A stretch of 64,000 nt of DNA. It comes from Qipengyuania citrea (lineage in GTDB: Bacteria > Pseudomonadota > Alphaproteobacteria > Sphingomonadales > Sphingomonadaceae). Where the stretch lies: positions 1,116,001 to 1,180,000 of the forward strand of contig NZ_JALJZT010000002.1 in NCBI RefSeq assembly GCF_024171405.1, given 5' to 3'. The notes beneath the pieces are model-generated. The model was not told the DNA's origin and did no database searches. It saw only the letters and a list, made by a program, of their open reading frames with translations. The position numbers and the translations under genes were made by a program. Below, piece after piece: positions 64,000-64,000 of this stretch (positions are counted from its first letter, which is position 1; each line of letters opens with the position of its first letter).

Positions 64000-64000
64000 G

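Overview
The window looks like an ordinary high-GC alphaproteobacterial chromosome segment. It most resembles Sphingomonadales, probably the Erythrobacter/Altererythrobacter group. Pointers are the ChpT phosphotransferase, an alpha-type RpoH, three large TonB-dependent receptors, TPR- and TonB-linked sulfotransferases, a trigger factor with a Lys/Ala-rich tail, and many housekeeping genes (rnpB, clpPX, tig, der, serS, surE, rimO, pyrB). This placement is inferred from gene content and protein style, not from a search. I see no insertion sequence, prophage, CRISPR array or plasmid backbone.

Layout. 1-3.4 kb: the end of a SIMPL-domain protein, a TorF-type porin, a metallophosphatase, a one-TM protein and the RNase P RNA. 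3.5-6.1 kb: an MHYT-GGDEF-EAL protein followed at once by a BLUF blue-light sensor. 6.1-9.9 kb: an AmpD-like amidase, ChpT and a JAMM protease, facing rluD and rpoH. 10-15 kb: a secreted M20 hydrolase, mtgA, a CDF exporter, and an ECF sigma/anti-sigma/fasciclin group. 15-17.6 kb: clpP, clpX and a small phosphatase gene that overlaps the clpX stop. 17.8-27 kb: a TonB receptor, a Na+/H+ antiporter, tig, tRNA-Leu(UAG), small acidic proteins, a CHAP hydrolase, der and small proteins. 27-29.2 kb: bfr, bfd with a Fur-like site, and DUF418. 29.2-33.2 kb: two SPOR proteins flanking a ParA-like ATPase and a ribbon-helix-helix-like protein. 33.2-37.7 kb: pyrB with a catalytically degenerate dihydroorotase, sppA and tRNA-Val(CAC). 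37.7-43.4 kb: a stress-type block of small proteins, MgtC and a five-gene oxidoreductase operon with an EcfG-like promoter. 43.5-55.2 kb: two TonB-receptor/sulfotransferase neighbourhoods around a BCCT transporter and a TetR regulator. 55.3-64 kb: serS-surE, a K+ channel, DUF1761, rimO, a CHASE2-EAL protein, a tiny Trp-rich ORF and a transglutaminase.

The points most worth a second look are: the 11-codon Trp-rich ORF with an excellent ribosome site and a terminator (63.07 kb); the ParA/RHH/SPOR module with a CtrA-like box (30.5 kb); the light-sensor/c-di-GMP pair (3.6-6.1 kb); a phosphatase that seems to start at CTG inside the clpX stop (15.4 kb); the metal-site-free PyrC partner of PyrB (33.3 kb); and the recurring pairing of TonB receptors with sulfotransferases.
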